Source: Cylindrospermum stagnale PCC 7417 (GTDB lineage Bacteria > Cyanobacteriota > Cyanobacteriia > Cyanobacteriales > Nostocaceae). Taken from it: a stretch of 64,000 nucleotides of DNA. The stretch covers positions 5,793,501-5,857,500 of the forward strand of contig NC_019757.1 of NCBI RefSeq assembly GCF_000317535.1, in the 5' to 3' direction. The notes under the pieces are model-generated. The model was given only the letters and a program-made list of their open reading frames with translations, ran no database searches and was not told the DNA's origin. Shown piece after piece: positions 26,218 through 35,942 of this stretch. The translations under genes and the position numbers were made by a program. Position 1 is the first letter of the stretch. Each line of letters begins with the position of its first letter.

Positions 26218-26424
26218 ATGAACTACTTTAGTCATTCGATATCTCAGTTACTTTGGCAACTGCCAGTGAATGCGACTGTGCTAGCTCAAAACATCAGCGA
26301 TCCTGATCTTATGGGTCAAATCCAGAAAGCTTGGGCACACTTTGTACAGACAGGTCAAATTTGGGCACTGTTTATAGGTTTGGTTATTGGCTATATTCTT
26401 CGGAATTTAACTAGTTACAGTTAA
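26218..26424 (+). CDS. Small conserved membrane protein
   Basis: This 68-residue protein has one clear C-terminal transmembrane segment (IWALFIGLVIGYILRNL) and an N-terminal hydrophobic patch around VNATVLAQ that could be a second membrane contact or signal. It lies between larB and argH on the same strand. No function is known to me. Size, membrane helix and orientation with its neighbours argue that it is a real gene. Confidence 0.65.
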   Translation: MNYFSHSISQLLWQLPVNATVLAQNISDPDLMGQIQKAWAHFVQTGQIWALFIGLVIGYILRNLTSYS

Positions 26425-26510
26425 AGTGAATTTAGATTTTAGATTTTGGATTGATGATTAATCTTCAGTCCAAAATCTAAAATTGATTTTCCTTTCTTTC
26501 TTCAGATTGT

Positions 26511-27899
26511 ATGACCGAAAAACAAACTTGGAGCCAGCGGTTTGAATCAGCGCTGCATCCGGCGATTGCCCGTTTCAATGCAAGTATAGGTTTTGACATT
26601 GAATTAATAGAATATGACCTGACTGGTTCCCAAGCTCATGCCAAAATGCTGGCGCACACGGGTATTATTTCCCCAGAAGAAGGAGAGCAACTAGTTGCAG
26701 GTTTAGAACAAATTCGCCAGGAATACCGCCAAGGCAAATTTCACCCTGGTATCGATGCCGAAGACGTACATTTTGCCGCTGAACACCGACTGACAGAAAT
26801 TGTCGGCGATGTGGGTAAAAAGCTGCACACGGCGCGATCGCGTAATGACCAAGTAGGCACCGACACTAGACTTTATCTCCGCGACCAAATCCAACAAATT
26901 CGCCAGCAATTGCGGGAATTTCAAAGGGTCTTACTGGATATAGCTGAAAAAAACGTTGAAACCCTGATTCCAGGTTATACCCACCTGCAACGCGCCCAGC
27001 CTGTGAGTTTAGCTCATCACCTCCTGGCCTACTATCAGATGGCGCAACGCGACTGGGAACGCTTGGCAGATGTTTCTCGCCGGGTGAATATCTCACCTTT
27101 GGGGTGCGGTGCTTTGGCGGGAACTACTTTCCCCATTGACCGCCATTACACAGCCAAACTCTTGGATTTTGACAGTATTTATGCTAACAGCTTGGATGGA
27201 GTGAGCGATCGCGATTTTGCCATCGAATTTTTATCTGCGGCCAGTCTGATTATGGTTCACCTCAGCCGCCTCTCAGAAGAAGTGATCCTGTGGTCAACCG
27301 AAGAATTTCGCTTTGTCATCCTCAAAGATAGCTGCGCCACCGGTTCCAGCATTATGCCCCAAAAGAAAAACCCCGACGTGCCAGAATTGGTGCGGGGGAA
27401 AACGGGACGTGTATTTGGTCATCTCCAAGCCATGTTAGTCATGATGAAAGGGCTACCCCTGGCATATAACAAAGACCTGCAAGAAGATAAAGAAGCTATC
27501 TTTGACAGCGTCAACACAGTCAAAGCCTGCCTGGAAGCCACAACAATTTTGCTGCAATTTGGTTTAGAATTTCGCACCCAACGCTTGGCAGCAGCCGTGA
27601 CAGAAGACTTTTCTAATGCTACTGACGTAGCAGATTATCTAGCTGCGCGGGGCGTCCCCTTCCGGGAAGCTTACAACCTTGTGGGTAAAGTGGTGAAAAC
27701 CAGTATCGCCGCAGGTAAACTGCTGAAAGATTTGCAATTGGAAGAATGGCAACAACTGCATCCAGCATTTGCCGCAGATATTTATGAAGCAATATCCCCT
27801 CGTCAAGTTGTTGCCGCCCGTAACAGTTACGGTGGCACCGGCTTTACACAAGTAAATCAAGCAATCCTTGCCGCCCGCGCTCAAATCGCTGCTAAATGA
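26511..27899 (+). CDS. argH: Argininosuccinate lyase
   Basis: ArgH splits argininosuccinate into arginine and fumarate, the last step of arginine synthesis. Arginine is also a cyanophycin building block. The 462-residue protein carries the fumarase/aspartase superfamily signature [12 protein letters not shown], with the catalytic serine in the flexible loop. Also present are [19 protein letters not shown] and [18 protein letters not shown]. Complete and of normal length; start ATG 26511. Confidence 0.97.
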   Translation: MTEKQTWSQRFESALHPAIARFNASIGFDIELIEYDLTGSQAHAKMLAHTGIISPEEGEQLVAGLEQIRQEYRQGKFHPGIDAEDVHFAAEHRLTEIVGDVGKKLHTARSRNDQVGTDTRLYLRDQIQQIRQQLREFQRVLLDIAEKNVETLIPGYTHLQRAQPVSLAHHLLAYYQMAQRDWERLADVSRRVNISPLGCGALAGTTFPIDRHYTAKLLDFDSIYANSLDGVSDRDFAIEFLSAASLIMVHLSRLSEEVILWSTEEFRFVILKDSCATGSSIMPQKKNPDVPELVRGKTGRVFGHLQAMLVMMKGLPLAYNKDLQEDKEAIFDSVNTVKACLEATTILLQFGLEFRTQRLAAAVTEDFSNATDVADYLAARGVPFREAYNLVGKVVKTSIAAGKLLKDLQLEEWQQLHPAFAADIYEAISPRQVVAARNSYGGTGFTQVNQAILAARAQIAAK

Positions 27900-28038
27900 A
27901 CAGCGCTGAGTCCTGAGTAATCATAAAATTCTGAGTCCTGAGTGAGAATACTACACCCAGGACTCAATAGATAAGGGCGTACAAAATTACACCCTAAATA
28001 TTATAAAGACTCAAAGAGCTGAAATTTTATCAGGCAGC

Positions 28039-28203
28039 TTATTCAGCATCAACTGCTGCTGCGCCTTCATCTTCATCACTCTTAGGTGGTCTTTGTTGGA
28101 ACCTTCTCTGCATTCTTCCTGTCGTAGTCCGTTTACGAAACTTTCTGGCATAAGCCTGGTTCCGTAGCGCCTTTTCTTTTTTCGGATTGCGGCGCTTAGC
28201 CAT
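28039..28203 (-). CDS. Small conserved basic cyanobacterial protein
   Basis: A 54-residue protein starts MAKRRNPKKEKALRNQAYAR. The inner ATG has GAGGTG five bases upstream, which decides it over an ATG eight codons earlier. The N-terminal 40 residues are very basic (KRTTTGRMQRRF) and the tail is acidic (SDEDEGAAAVDAE). The composition suggests RNA or ribosome binding. I know no assigned function. It converges on argH. Confidence 0.75.
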   Translation of the reverse strand: MAKRRNPKKEKALRNQAYARKFRKRTTTGRMQRRFQQRPPKSDEDEGAAAVDAE

Positions 28204-28817
28204 GTTCACCTCATGAATAAACAACAAAAAATTTGCACTTAGGCATCACCTAGGCAATATTCAGCTACCGATGTTACTGATATACTTTTAGCCTAGTGCA
28301 GTTAGCAAGATACTTTAAACAGTATACTAGCCTACCGTATTCCACTATCTTATGTCAAGATAATATTATGATCATTTCCTCATCAGCCAGGGGGCGTGAG
28401 CAGATAACCAACGAACCGATATTATATGCCAGTCAATTGTAATTGGGAAATAGTAGATATTGAAAATCAATCATCAAATCCCAGGAATTTATTTATGTAA
28501 ACAATATGTTTAACGAATTTAGATTCTCAGATTAATTTCCTGAATATGTATTGCCAAGCCAGCATTAATTACTGGTTTCAGCCAAACCAAGGCTAGCTAT
28601 CAACTGAAAAAATTTAGTAATTAATGAAAAGTTTATCTTGACCAAGACAATGCCTTTATTAAAATCAGATGTTAAGATTGGCTTATTCTACGTAAATCGT
28701 TAGGATAAAACCCAATCACAAAAGTCTTTGTATAAAACAAAACTCAACCAAAATTTGATAAGTTGAGTTTATGTAAGTGGTTGGGAAATATATAGTACAA
28801 CATAGAAGTTTTGAAGA
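28204..28817. other. Intergenic region, AT-rich
   Basis: About 610 bp separate a minus-strand small gene from a plus-strand Nudix gene. It is AT-rich with no ORF above 25 codons showing an RBS. It must hold both divergent promoters. No clear hairpin or repeat was seen, and I found no named RNA. Confidence 0.5.
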
Positions 28818-29312
28818 TTGAACATTCATGCTTTCTTTCCGGCAGTGATCAAGTCCACACGTAGCTTATGGCGCATTGGACAAGCGATACTAGGTATCAT
28901 TTTCCGTCATCCCATTACTGGCACTAGTATCATCCCGATTTTACCCGATGGTCGGATTGTTTTGATCCGGAGGAGCGACGATGGTCGCTGGGCATTGCCT
29001 GGCGGTATGGTGGACTGGGGAGAGGATGTTCCGAGTGCAGTTCGTCGGGAGTTGATGGAAGAAACTGGATTAGAGTTAGTGAAAATTCGGCGTTTGGTTG
29101 GAGTTTACTCTGCACCAGACCGTGATCCCCGAATTCATTCAATTTGTATTGTGGTTGAAGCCGATGTGCAGGGAGCAATGGAGATTCTAGATACTTTGGA
29201 AGTTACGGAAATCCAGGCTTTCTCTGCTAACTCCTTACCTAAACCACAGATGTCTCATGACCACAATCGGCAGTTACAAGACTACTTAAATGGCTTGACA
29301 ACACTGGCATAA
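28818..29312 (+). CDS. Nudix hydrolase
   Basis: The protein has a complete Nudix box, GGMVDWGEDVPSAVRREL continuing MEETGLEL, and the flanking WALPGG. The most 5' in-frame start is a TTG at 28818 (164 residues); a GTG at 28845 (155 residues, IKSTRSLWRIGQ) is equally plausible. There is no ATG before the domain, so the start is uncertain. Like the Nudix at 6.4-6.8 kb it shows the YSxPDRDPRxH sequence after the box, so the two may be distant paralogues with similar substrates. It sits about 95 bp before an alpha/beta hydrolase gene. Confidence 0.85.
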   Translation: MNIHAFFPAVIKSTRSLWRIGQAILGIIFRHPITGTSIIPILPDGRIVLIRRSDDGRWALPGGMVDWGEDVPSAVRRELMEETGLELVKIRRLVGVYSAPDRDPRIHSICIVVEADVQGAMEILDTLEVTEIQAFSANSLPKPQMSHDHNRQLQDYLNGLTTLA

Positions 29313-29406
29313 TAATATTCTGAATTATAGATTTTGGATTGGGGATTTGATCTAAAATCTATAATTTAGAATCTAAAATCTGTTAATAGTTAACTACTAA
29401 ATTAAA

Positions 29407-30222
29407 ATGCATACGTTATTTCGTAACTCCCGGAGAAAACTTTCTCAAGGGCTATTGTTCTGGCGTGAAGTCGGTGAAGGGACTCCTGTAATTTTCTTAC
29501 ATGGCGCTTGGAACGATAGCAGTCAATGGGTATCGGTGATGGATTCGCTTTCCCACGATTTCCATTGCTTTGCACCAGATTTATTAGGGTTTGGTGAATC
29601 GGAAAATCCGAATATTCACCATTCGATTGATTTGCAAGTGGAGTGTCTAGCTGAGTTTTTCTATGCTTTGAGGCTAGAAAAGGTGTATTTAGTAGGACAT
29701 TCACTAGGGGGTTGGATTGCTGCTAGCTATGCTTTAAAGTATCCAGAGCGAGTTTATGGTGTGGTACTGCTAGCGCCAGAAGGTGTAAAGATTGAAGGAC
29801 AAGAAAAGTATTGGCGGAAAATGCGGCGATTAATCAATTTTTCACCACTATTAATTAAACTGTTACGCTTCCTAAGTCCTGTAACTAAAATTCTTGGTTG
29901 GCAAGAAAAAATTGCTCAAGACTTGCAACTACGCCAGGAACTGTTGCAATATCCGATAGGCTGTCACCTACTATTTAAACGGCAGCAGCCAGAAATTGAG
30001 GCGGAATTACTGCAAAACCGTTTGTACTTAATCGAAGTTCCATTTTTGATTTTACAAGGTGGCAATGATACACCAAGCGCCTTGGCAATGAGTAAGACTT
30101 TTGCTCAACTGACTCCAAATGTCGAATTTAAATTGATTGCTCATGGAGAAAATGATTTACCAGAATCTTGTGCTGGAGTTGTGGCGGTCGATATTCTGGA
30201 TTTTATTAAAGGTAATGGGTAA
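29407..30222 (+). CDS. Alpha/beta-hydrolase
   Basis: The 271-residue alpha/beta-hydrolase fold protein has an oxyanion motif HGAWNDSSQW, nucleophile elbow VGHSLGGW (Ser), and acid residue candidates in LQGGNDTPSA. The expected catalytic histidine is probably in IAHGENDLPES near the C-terminus. The cap region (about 130-200) is helical and basic. Substrate is not inferable; homologues include haloperoxidase- and esterase-like enzymes. The stop codon lies inside a heptamer repeat. Confidence 0.85.
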   Translation: MHTLFRNSRRKLSQGLLFWREVGEGTPVIFLHGAWNDSSQWVSVMDSLSHDFHCFAPDLLGFGESENPNIHHSIDLQVECLAEFFYALRLEKVYLVGHSLGGWIAASYALKYPERVYGVVLLAPEGVKIEGQEKYWRKMRRLINFSPLLIKLLRFLSPVTKILGWQEKIAQDLQLRQELLQYPIGCHLLFKRQQPEIEAELLQNRLYLIEVPFLILQGGNDTPSALAMSKTFAQLTPNVEFKLIAHGENDLPESCAGVVAVDILDFIKGNG

Positions 30223-30244
30223 TTGGTAATGGGTAATTGGTAAT
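30211..30244. repeat. Heptanucleotide repeat GTAATGG/GTAATTG
   Basis: Alternating GTAATGG and GTAATTG units overlap the last codons and stop of the alpha/beta-hydrolase gene, so the repeat supplies part of its C-terminus (KGNG). Confidence 0.8.
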
Positions 30245-30251
30245 CAGCGAA

Positions 30252-30716
30252 TTAAACGACATTATCAAGAGTTTGCTGCCAATCTGCCACCGATATTCCT
30301 TCGCTTTCAAACCGTGATATGTGTTTTAAGTTTGTTGTCACGACTATGACTTCATCAAAAGTATTTAATTGAAGAATTGCCTGAGCAGCAAGAATTACAT
30401 CACCATCTAAGCTGTCATTACTTGCTGTAGGCTTTCCCTGATTTCTTACCCATGCTCATAACTCGGCTGCTTTTCGCATTGTTTCAGGAGTTATTGGGAT
30501 GAGACAAATTTTGCTTAGTTGGTTTAGGTGTTCTATACTTTTGTGTTTTCTTTCTCTCAGGAGTTCCCGCCGAAGCTCATAATCTGCTATTTCTGGTACA
30601 CGGATAAAAGTTTTAGTATCTCGTAAAGATTTCAACCACTGTTGGACTTTTGGATCTATTTTTGGATGCGTTACTTTACTTAGGGGATTAGTATCTAGCA
30701 AAATGACTCTACTCAT
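30252..30716 (-). pseudogene. VapC-type PIN toxin with internal stop codon
   Basis: The frame begins MSRVILLDTNPLSKVTHPK, a clean VapC N-terminus with the first acidic residue (Asp in LDTN) and second (EIADYELRREL). At 30456-30458 it meets TGA after KAAEL. The same frame then resumes as AWVRNQGKPTA, DSLDGDVILAAQA and VVTTNLKHISRF, the remaining conserved PIN motifs, and ends at 30252. The TGA stands where family members have Trp, so a single base change (TGG to TGA) broke an otherwise full 154-codon gene. The truncated product lacks the last two acidic residues of the active site. The upstream partner is intact. Confidence 0.85.
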
Positions 30717-30724
30717 GTTTGCTA

Positions 30725-31123
30725 CTATATTGATAGCCGATTCTGAGTTAAAGCTGCTTCAATTTGAGGATATGTTTCTTCATCATATCCAGATTCATCA
30801 GCCATCCATTCATCAACTAGTTGTATAACCTGTTCTAAGGAATCATCCTCTGCTTTTGTTCCATGTCCAGAAGGCATCATATTGTAACCTGCCCCCACAA
30901 TCATATTAACTTGATGTGATATTTCTGCTAGCTGGGCAAGAGATTGTGAAGATTTACCATAAATCATATTAACTTGATGTGATATTTCCGCTAGTTGGGC
31001 AAAAGATGGTGATGATTTTCCATAAATCAACGCATCGATTTTTGCCCTCACGGCTAGTAGTTCCTCTATGGAAAGAGCATCTATTTGCTGCATAATTACA
31101 TCTAGCTGCGAAGTTTTGGGCAT
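30725..31123 (-). CDS. Putative antitoxin partner of the broken VapC, with internal duplication
   Basis: The 132-residue protein lies 8 bp upstream of the VapC pseudogene on the same strand, the antitoxin position. The N-terminus (VIMQQIDALSIEELLAVRAK) is helical. Residues 33-53 and 54-74 are a nearly exact tandem duplication of IYGKSSxSxAQLAEISHQVN, encoded by a 63-bp direct repeat at 30902-31027. The acidic C-terminus (EWMADESGYDEETYPQIEAA) is the kind that binds PIN toxins. No known DNA-binding fold was recognised. With the toxin dead, it may act only on other loci or be decaying. Confidence 0.65.
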   Translation of the reverse strand: MPKTSQLDVIMQQIDALSIEELLAVRAKIDALIYGKSSPSFAQLAEISHQVNMIYGKSSQSLAQLAEISHQVNMIVGAGYNMMPSGHGTKAEDDSLEQVIQLVDEWMADESGYDEETYPQIEAALTQNRLSI

Positions 31124-31209
31124 AGCATCAATAGGGGTAAACTTATCTCTTCATTCTATTTTATTCGAGTCTGGGTCTGTCTACTCACCTTAAGACTTGC
31201 TGTGAAAAT

Positions 31210-32037
31210 TTACTCAATCTCAATTACTATTTTTTCCATTCCCCAAAAAATTAGATTTTGTTCTACGATTAACCGCGCGGCTATTTCTGGAAACTGTATT
31301 TGGAGAGAGTTTTTTAATAAAATGCGATCGCCTCCGGTAATGGCAATTTTACTTTCAGGAAATAAAAACAACCACGCCTCAATAAAATCTTTGATTCCCG
31401 CTAACAAGGTGTAAATCACGCCGCTTTGAATGGCTTCTGGTGTATTTAAAGCAAACCGTGGGGGTAGAGAGTTAATTAATTGCGCTTCAAGTAACGGTAA
31501 TTGTCCGGTTTTTTGTCCTAGAGTCGCAAACTGCAAACCTAACCCTGGTAAAATTGCCCCCCCAACTAAACACTGGTTATCATCTGCACCTGTAAAAGTC
31601 AGTGCTGTGCCGCTATCTATTACCAGTATGGGAAATCCCCAAGTCTTTCCTGCACCCCACAAAGCTAAGGCACGATCAATTCCGAGTGTGGGATATACAC
31701 CGAACAGAGGTATTTGGGCTAAGGTAATAATGCGAACATTTGGTAAAGTTTGCCAGATTGCTGTTTGACTAGGAACTACGGAAGCTAGAGAAATTGGGTA
31801 GGGGCCTGACAATGCCGTGTCCCTACGAATGGTGTTTAGTTGGGAAATTACCCTGTCTGTGAACTTTTCGGGTGTTTGAGCTTGAGCGAATTGCTGTATA
31901 ACAGACTCAGGTAGATAATCTGTATCCCAAGCTGAGTCTAGGGTTTCACCGCTGAACAATGCCCAATGTAAGCGGGAATTGCCAATCATTAATCCTAACC
32001 AAGGATTTTCTCTATATATATGATTGTGAAGGTTCAC
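31210..32037 (-). CDS. coaX: Type III pantothenate kinase
   Basis: CoaX phosphorylates pantothenate, the first committed step of coenzyme A synthesis. The 275-residue protein has the ASKHA-fold motifs: [13 protein letters not shown] in place of the usual DxGNT phosphate motif (a variation I associate with cyanobacterial members), [12 protein letters not shown], and [12 protein letters not shown] with the catalytic aspartate. Two starts are possible, Met1 (32037) or Met17 (31989); the shorter begins at the motif itself, so Met1 is preferred. It is divergent from flv3. Confidence 0.88.
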   Translation of the reverse strand: MNLHNHIYRENPWLGLMIGNSRLHWALFSGETLDSAWDTDYLPESVIQQFAQAQTPEKFTDRVISQLNTIRRDTALSGPYPISLASVVPSQTAIWQTLPNVRIITLAQIPLFGVYPTLGIDRALALWGAGKTWGFPILVIDSGTALTFTGADDNQCLVGGAILPGLGLQFATLGQKTGQLPLLEAQLINSLPPRFALNTPEAIQSGVIYTLLAGIKDFIEAWLFLFPESKIAITGGDRILLKNSLQIQFPEIAARLIVEQNLIFWGMEKIVIEIE

Positions 32038-32146
32038 AGTTTTAACTTTTTTAAGTCATCCATAGGTTTTTTAATAAAATTTAACATTCAAGCCGTGGCA
32101 CAATAAAACCAGAGGAATAAATACTCATTTTGTCAAGGAGGGGGTT

Positions 32147-33871
32147 ATGGTAGCGCTCACCGAAAGAATTGAAAAAAGGCTGACAATAGAGACGGTGGAA
32201 ATTGCTGAAGATACTACGGCAATTCGCTCTCTGGATTGGGATCGCGATCGCTTCGATATTGAGTTTGGTCTGCAAAACGGCACAACCTACAACTCATTTC
32301 TGATTCGCGGTGAGCAGACTGCTTTAGTTGATACCTCCCACGAAAAGTTTCGCCAGCTATATTTTGATACACTCACGGGTCTAATTAACCCAGCGGAGAT
32401 TGATTATTTAATTGTTAGCCACACGGAACCAGACCACAGCGGCTTAATTAAAGATTTGTTGCAAATTGCTCCAGAAATCACCGTTGTGGGTTCTAAGGTG
32501 GCGATTCAGTTTCTAGAGGATTTGGTGCATTGGCCGTTTAAGCGGCGGATTGTGAAAAATGGCGATCGCTTGGACTTGGGTAACGGACATGAATTTGAAT
32601 TCGTCATTGCCCCAAATTTACACTGGCCTGATACCATTTTCAGCTTCGACCACAAAACCAAAACTCTCTATACCTGCGATGCTTTTGGGTTGCATTATTG
32701 CTCAAATAGCACCTTTGACGAAGACTTGCCAGCTATTGAAGCAGATTATCAATATTATTACGACTGCTTGATGGGGCCAAATGCCCGTTCTGTATTATCT
32801 GCTCTCAAGCGGATGGCGGAACTCAAAACCATCAAGATGATTGCCACCGGGCACGGGCCGCTATTATACCATAACGTGGAAGAATTGACTGGTCGTTATC
32901 GCACTTGGAGCCAAAGTCAGACCAAAGCAGAAGCAGCAGTTGGGATATTTTATGTTGCTGATTATGGATATAGCGATCGCCTCGTACAAGCGATCGCCAA
33001 CGGGATCAGCAAAACTGGTGTAGCGGTGGAATTGGTAGACTTGAAAGCCGCAGTTGATTTACAAGAAATCCGGGAATTAGTGGGACGCTGTGCGGGTTTG
33101 GTGGTTGGGATGCCGCCAGCATCTGATATTGCTAGCATTCAAGCAGCACTCAGCACCGTTTTAGGTTCCGCCAAAGATAAACAAGCGATTGGGATTTTTG
33201 AAACTGGTGGGGGTGATGATGAACCAACTTATCCCTTATTAAACAAATTCCGTGCTTTAGGCTTGCACGTAGCCTTTCCCGTAATTGAACTCCGCGACAC
33301 ATTCACAGAAAACACTTACAAGCTGTGTGAAGAAGCGGGAACAGACTTAGGACAATGGGTAACACGCGATCGCAGCATCAAAGCGATGAAATCCCTGAGT
33401 GCTGACCTAGATAAAGCTTTAGGCAGAATCAGCGGCGGATTATACATCATCACAGCCAAAAAAGGCGATGTTTCCAGCGCCATGTTAGCTTCTTGGGTGA
33501 GTCAAGCCAGCTTCAAACCATTGGGATTCTCAATTGCAGTAGCCAAAGACCGCGCCATAGAATCATTGATGCAAGTTGGCGATCGCTTTGTTCTCAACGT
33601 CTTAGAAGAAGGAAACTACCAAAAACTGATGAAACACTTTTTGAAACGATTCGCCCCCGGTGCAGATCGCTTTGAAGGTGTAAAAACCCAAGCCGCCGAA
33701 AACGGTGCCCCCATCCTCACCGACGCCCTCGCTTACATGGAGTGTGAAGTCACCAGCCGGATGGACTGCGGCGACCATTGGGCAGTATACAGCACCGTCT
33801 ACGCGGGACGAGTGTCAAATCCAGATTCACTAACAGCAGTCCACCACCGCAAAGTCGGAAACCACTATTAA
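32147..33871 (+). CDS. flv3: Flavodiiron protein, Flv3-like (canonical diiron ligands)
   Basis: This 574-residue class C flavodiiron protein has three parts. A metallo-beta-lactamase-like diiron domain carries HTEPDHSG. A flavodoxin-like FMN domain begins near FYVADYGYSDRLVQAI (about residue 265). A C-terminal NAD(P)H:flavin-oxidoreductase domain contains GLYIITAKKGDVSSAMLASW. Such proteins reduce O2 to water using photosynthetic electrons without making superoxide, protecting photosystem I. The diiron ligands are complete, as in Flv3 and Flv4. Absence of an sll0218-type gene between the pair favours the Flv1/Flv3 type over Flv2/Flv4. A strong AGGAGG lies upstream of ATG 32147. Confidence 0.9.
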   Translation: MVALTERIEKRLTIETVEIAEDTTAIRSLDWDRDRFDIEFGLQNGTTYNSFLIRGEQTALVDTSHEKFRQLYFDTLTGLINPAEIDYLIVSHTEPDHSGLIKDLLQIAPEITVVGSKVAIQFLEDLVHWPFKRRIVKNGDRLDLGNGHEFEFVIAPNLHWPDTIFSFDHKTKTLYTCDAFGLHYCSNSTFDEDLPAIEADYQYYYDCLMGPNARSVLSALKRMAELKTIKMIATGHGPLLYHNVEELTGRYRTWSQSQTKAEAAVGIFYVADYGYSDRLVQAIANGISKTGVAVELVDLKAAVDLQEIRELVGRCAGLVVGMPPASDIASIQAALSTVLGSAKDKQAIGIFETGGGDDEPTYPLLNKFRALGLHVAFPVIELRDTFTENTYKLCEEAGTDLGQWVTRDRSIKAMKSLSADLDKALGRISGGLYIITAKKGDVSSAMLASWVSQASFKPLGFSIAVAKDRAIESLMQVGDRFVLNVLEEGNYQKLMKHFLKRFAPGADRFEGVKTQAAENGAPILTDALAYMECEVTSRMDCGDHWAVYSTVYAGRVSNPDSLTAVHHRKVGNHY

Positions 33872-34187
33872 TCTCATGAATTTTCAAAGCCTCTCTCCGT
33901 TGCGGGGAGAGGTTTGGAGAGAAGTCAAATCAACTCGTCGGAAACCACTATTAATCTCATGAATTTTCAAAGCCTCTCTCCGTTGCGGGGAGAGGTTTGG
34001 AGAGAAGTCAAATCAACTCGTCGGAAACCACCATTAATCTCATGAATTTTCAAAGCCTCTCTCCGTTGCGGGGAGAGGTTTGGAGAGGGGTCAAATCAAC
34101 TTGTCGGAAACCACCATTAATCAGCAGCTTTCAAAGCCTCTCTCCGTTGCGGGGAGAGGTTTGGAGAGAAGTCAAAATTCCTTATTC
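33856..34187. repeat. Four tandem 83-bp units seeded from the flv3 3' end
   Basis: Units start at 33856, 33939, 34022 and 34105 with CGGAAACCACYATTAATC, which in the first unit are the last flv3 codons (GNHY) and stop. Each unit carries a CCTCTCTCCGTTGCGGGGAGAGG hairpin that could end or stabilise transcripts. The array fills the whole gap between flv3 and flv1. The fourth unit is divergent at its start and end. Confidence 0.9.
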
Positions 34188-34204
34188 TTCACATTTATAA
34201 AGCT

Positions 34205-35911
34205 ATGACATCAACAAAACCCCGTGACGTTCAGATACTCCCCATCGGTACAAATACAACAGTCATGCGATCGCGCAGTTGGGCCAGGCTAAGATTTGAA
34301 ATAGAATATGCTCTAGCCAAAGGTACAACCGCTAACACTTACATAATTCAAGGGCATAAAATAGCCATCATCGACCCCCCAGGGGAAACCTTCACAGAAA
34401 TTTATCTCCAAGCCTTACAGCAGCGGTTTGATGTCAAAGCCATTGATTACGTAATTCTCGGTCACGTCAACCCCAACCGCGCCGCTACATTAAAAGCATT
34501 ACTGGAACTTGCGCCACAAATCACCTTCGTCTGTTCTAATCCAGGGGCGATAAATTTACGCGGCGCTTTAGAAAATCCAGACTTGCAAATTCTCGTGATG
34601 CGGGGAGAAGAAACCCTAGATTTAGGTAAAGGGCATAATTTGCAATTTATTCCCACACCCAACCCCCGCTATGCAGATGAACTCTGTACCTTTGACCCCC
34701 AAACAGAAATTTTGTTCTCCGATAAATTATTTGGGGCACATATTTGTGGAGATCAGGTATTTGATGAAGGCTGGGAAATTTTTAACGAAGACCGGCGTTA
34801 TTATTTTGATTGTTTAATGGCACCCCACGCCCGTCAAGTGGAAACGGCTTTAGATAAATTATCAGATTTGCCGGTGAGATTGTACGCCACTGGACACGGG
34901 CCTTTGGTGCGCTATGCCTTAATTGAACTTACCAAAGCTTATCGGGAATGGAGTCAGTTGCAAACCTCCGCCGATACGACGGTAGCGTTGATTTATGCGT
35001 CGGCTTATGGCAATACAACTACCTTAGCTCAAGCGATCGCACGGGGAATCACCAAAGCCGGCGTTAGTGTAGAATCAATTAACTGTGAATTTGCCGACCC
35101 AGAAGAAATCCGCGCCGCCGTAGAAAAAGCAGCAGGCTTCGTAATTGGATCACCAACCCTTGGCGGCCATGCACCCACACCCGTAGAAACAGCATTAGGA
35201 ATTGTCCTCTCCACCGCCACCAACAATAAACTCGCCGGTGTCTTTGGTTCCTTTGGTTGGAGTGGGGAAGCCGTTGATTTAATTGAAGGTAAACTCAAAG
35301 ATGCCGGTTACAGATTTGGTTTTGAACCCATCCGCGTCAAATTCAAACCCAACGATGTCACCTTGCAAACTTGCGAAGAAGCCGGTACAGATTTTGCCCA
35401 AGCGTTAAAAAGAGCAAAAAGAAAAGTTGTAGCCAGACAACCCGCTACCACCGTAGAACAAGCTGTCGGGCGGATTATTGGTTCTCTTTGTGTAGTTACA
35501 GCCAAGCAAGGCGATGTCACCAGCGGCATGTTAGCTTCTTGGGTAACACAAGCTAGTTTTAGTCCTCCCGGTTTAACAATTGCAGTAGCCAAAGATCGGG
35601 CGATGGAACCGCTTTCCCATTCAGGAAACCAATTTGTAGTCAATATTTTGGCTGAAGGAAAGGAACTCAGAAAGCAGTTTATGAAGACTTTCACCCCAGG
35701 ACAAGACCGATTTGCCGGCTTGAAAACTGAGGAAGCTAGTAACGGTTGTCCCATACTCACTGATGCCCTAGCATACTTAGAATGTACCGTGCAATCCCGG
35801 ATGGAAGCCGGCGATCACTGGCTCGTTTATGCATCTGTGGATAATGGGAAGGTGTTAAATCAAGATGGTGTAACAGCCGTCCATCATCGCAAGTCGGCGA
35901 ATTATTATTAA
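34205..35911 (+). CDS. flv1: Flavodiiron protein, Flv1-like (altered diiron site)
   Basis: This 568-residue homologue of the upstream gene has the same three-domain layout: a diiron-type domain, a flavodoxin domain starting ALIYASAYGNTTTLAQAI, and a flavin reductase domain with GSLCVVTAKQGDVTSGMLASW. The canonical HxExDH is replaced by GHVNPNRAATL, so several iron ligands are missing, a feature of Flv1- and Flv2-type proteins. Flv1 forms a functional partnership with Flv3 in O2 photoreduction. Start ATG 34205 lies just after the 83-bp tandem array and has only a weak RBS, so translation may be lower or depend on upstream structure. Confidence 0.9.
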   Translation: MTSTKPRDVQILPIGTNTTVMRSRSWARLRFEIEYALAKGTTANTYIIQGHKIAIIDPPGETFTEIYLQALQQRFDVKAIDYVILGHVNPNRAATLKALLELAPQITFVCSNPGAINLRGALENPDLQILVMRGEETLDLGKGHNLQFIPTPNPRYADELCTFDPQTEILFSDKLFGAHICGDQVFDEGWEIFNEDRRYYFDCLMAPHARQVETALDKLSDLPVRLYATGHGPLVRYALIELTKAYREWSQLQTSADTTVALIYASAYGNTTTLAQAIARGITKAGVSVESINCEFADPEEIRAAVEKAAGFVIGSPTLGGHAPTPVETALGIVLSTATNNKLAGVFGSFGWSGEAVDLIEGKLKDAGYRFGFEPIRVKFKPNDVTLQTCEEAGTDFAQALKRAKRKVVARQPATTVEQAVGRIIGSLCVVTAKQGDVTSGMLASWVTQASFSPPGLTIAVAKDRAMEPLSHSGNQFVVNILAEGKELRKQFMKTFTPGQDRFAGLKTEEASNGCPILTDALAYLECTVQSRMEAGDHWLVYASVDNGKVLNQDGVTAVHHRKSANYY

Positions 35912-35942
35912 GAACCCCAAAAAACGGAGAGGGTGGGGTGCT

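Noticed and set aside
33856-34187. CRISPR array or separate small genes in the flv3-flv1 gap
   Set aside because: The 83-bp units are head-to-tail copies of the gene end without unique spacers; frames in them are by-products.
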